Assembly (NCBI GenBank): GCA_031271345.1
Contig: JAISVX010000005.1
Location: 21,450 to 85,449, forward strand
Length of the DNA stretch: 64,000 nucleotides
Direction of reading: 5' to 3'
Origin: Lactobacillaceae bacterium
GTDB lineage: Bacteria; Pseudomonadota; Alphaproteobacteria; RF32; CAG-239
Each line of letters starts with the position of its first letter. The stretch's first letter is position 1. This document shows positions 63,859-64,000 of the stretch, piece by piece. The position numbers and the translations under genes were made by a program. The notes below the pieces were generated by a model. It ran no database searches. It worked only from the letters and a program-made list of their open reading frames with translations, and was not told the origin of the DNA.

Positions 63859-64000
63859 ATGTCAAAAACAAAAAAACACCAAGAGGGTTCAACCAGAACT
63901 CTGAAGCGCAAGAATAAGGGATTGGCCATTACGGCGATCACCCTCGCTACAGTGCTGCTTGTTGGATCAGTATTGGGAATTCTAAGTCGGGGGTTCACTA
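63859..64000 (+). CDS. Membrane protein, N-terminal fragment
   Basis: An ORF running off the window end. AAAGGAGG precedes the ATG. A basic N-terminus (SKTKKHQEGSTRTLKRKNKG) is followed by a membrane helix (LAITAITLATVLLVGSVLGIL). Probably a surface or secreted protein; the family cannot be told. Confidence 0.5.
   Translation, partial: MSKTKKHQEGSTRTLKRKNKGLAITAITLATVLLVGSVLGILSRGFT

Overview
The window looks like a chromosome segment of an AT-rich alphaproteobacterium from an uncultured, possibly host-associated lineage. The evidence is gene content and order: mraZ-rsmH-ftsL-ftsI, lpxC-bamD-recN, rplU-rpmA-obgE-rsfS/rlmH, pal-cpoB-tilS-ftsH-glmM, an EnvZ/OmpR-type pair and a class A RNase P RNA. 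These point to a Gram-negative proteobacterium with LPS, a Tol-Pal system and BAM lipoproteins. The exact lineage is inference.

Layout. Bases 1-4780: the end of an L,D-transpeptidase-like gene, then a 4.5-kb island between two exact 77-bp direct repeats made of the 3' part of tRNA-Thr plus its terminator. The island carries two DNA methyltransferases and an HNH endonuclease (a restriction-modification operon) and no integrase. 4.9-7.4 kb: a TIM-barrel sugar isomerase-like gene, pyrE and pyrF. 7.4-11 kb: a short division and cell-wall cluster (ftsI, ftsL, rsmH, mraZ) behind a probable MraZ-regulated promoter. 11.3-17.7 kb: rnpB, lpxC-bamD-recN, a SET-domain gene, gltX and a mutT-like gene. 17.7-20.7 kb: PH-domain protein, mscL with a zinc ribbon, a glycosyltransferase, an acetyltransferase and a small lipoprotein. 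20.7-22.6 kb: a five-repeat CRISPR array beside an unrecognised 487-aa protein with two R-x4-H motifs, placed directly behind aspS. 24.5-30 kb: rnd, an ArsR-type regulator, xseB-ispA, a DsbA-like protein and a PiT phosphate transporter pair. 30-34.7 kb: a secreted-protein/prepilin operon with a 1045-aa PilV-like adhesin. 35-45.6 kb: uvrB, an outer-membrane protein, rlmH, rsfS, obgE, rpmA, rplU, a nuclease and lipoproteins. 45.7-60 kb: a two-component system, pgsA, uvrC, a cation antiporter, glmM, ftsH, tilS, cpoB and pal. 60.6-64 kb: ppdK and two unrecognised genes that look foreign.

Two signals stand out. The first is the CRISPR array plus lone 487-aa protein, a candidate for an undescribed compact CRISPR-associated system, although an orphan array beside an unrelated gene is possible. 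The second is a set of about seven single-gene cassettes (pyrE, pyrF, SET protein, a lipoprotein, two unknowns, purC). They are richer in G+C than their neighbours, lack a clear Shine-Dalgarno sequence, and most have their own -35/-10 promoter and hairpin terminator. Several interrupt gene pairs that are normally adjacent (rsfS/rlmH, pal/cpoB). purC and pyrF resemble Bacteroidetes proteins as I remember them, so repeated lateral gain from one donor type is a reasonable inference.

The far right end may not belong to the same genome. The N-terminal third of ppdK and the genes beyond it change codon style and have strong AAGGAGG ribosome sites, which suggests either a recombination junction or an assembly chimera inside ppdK.
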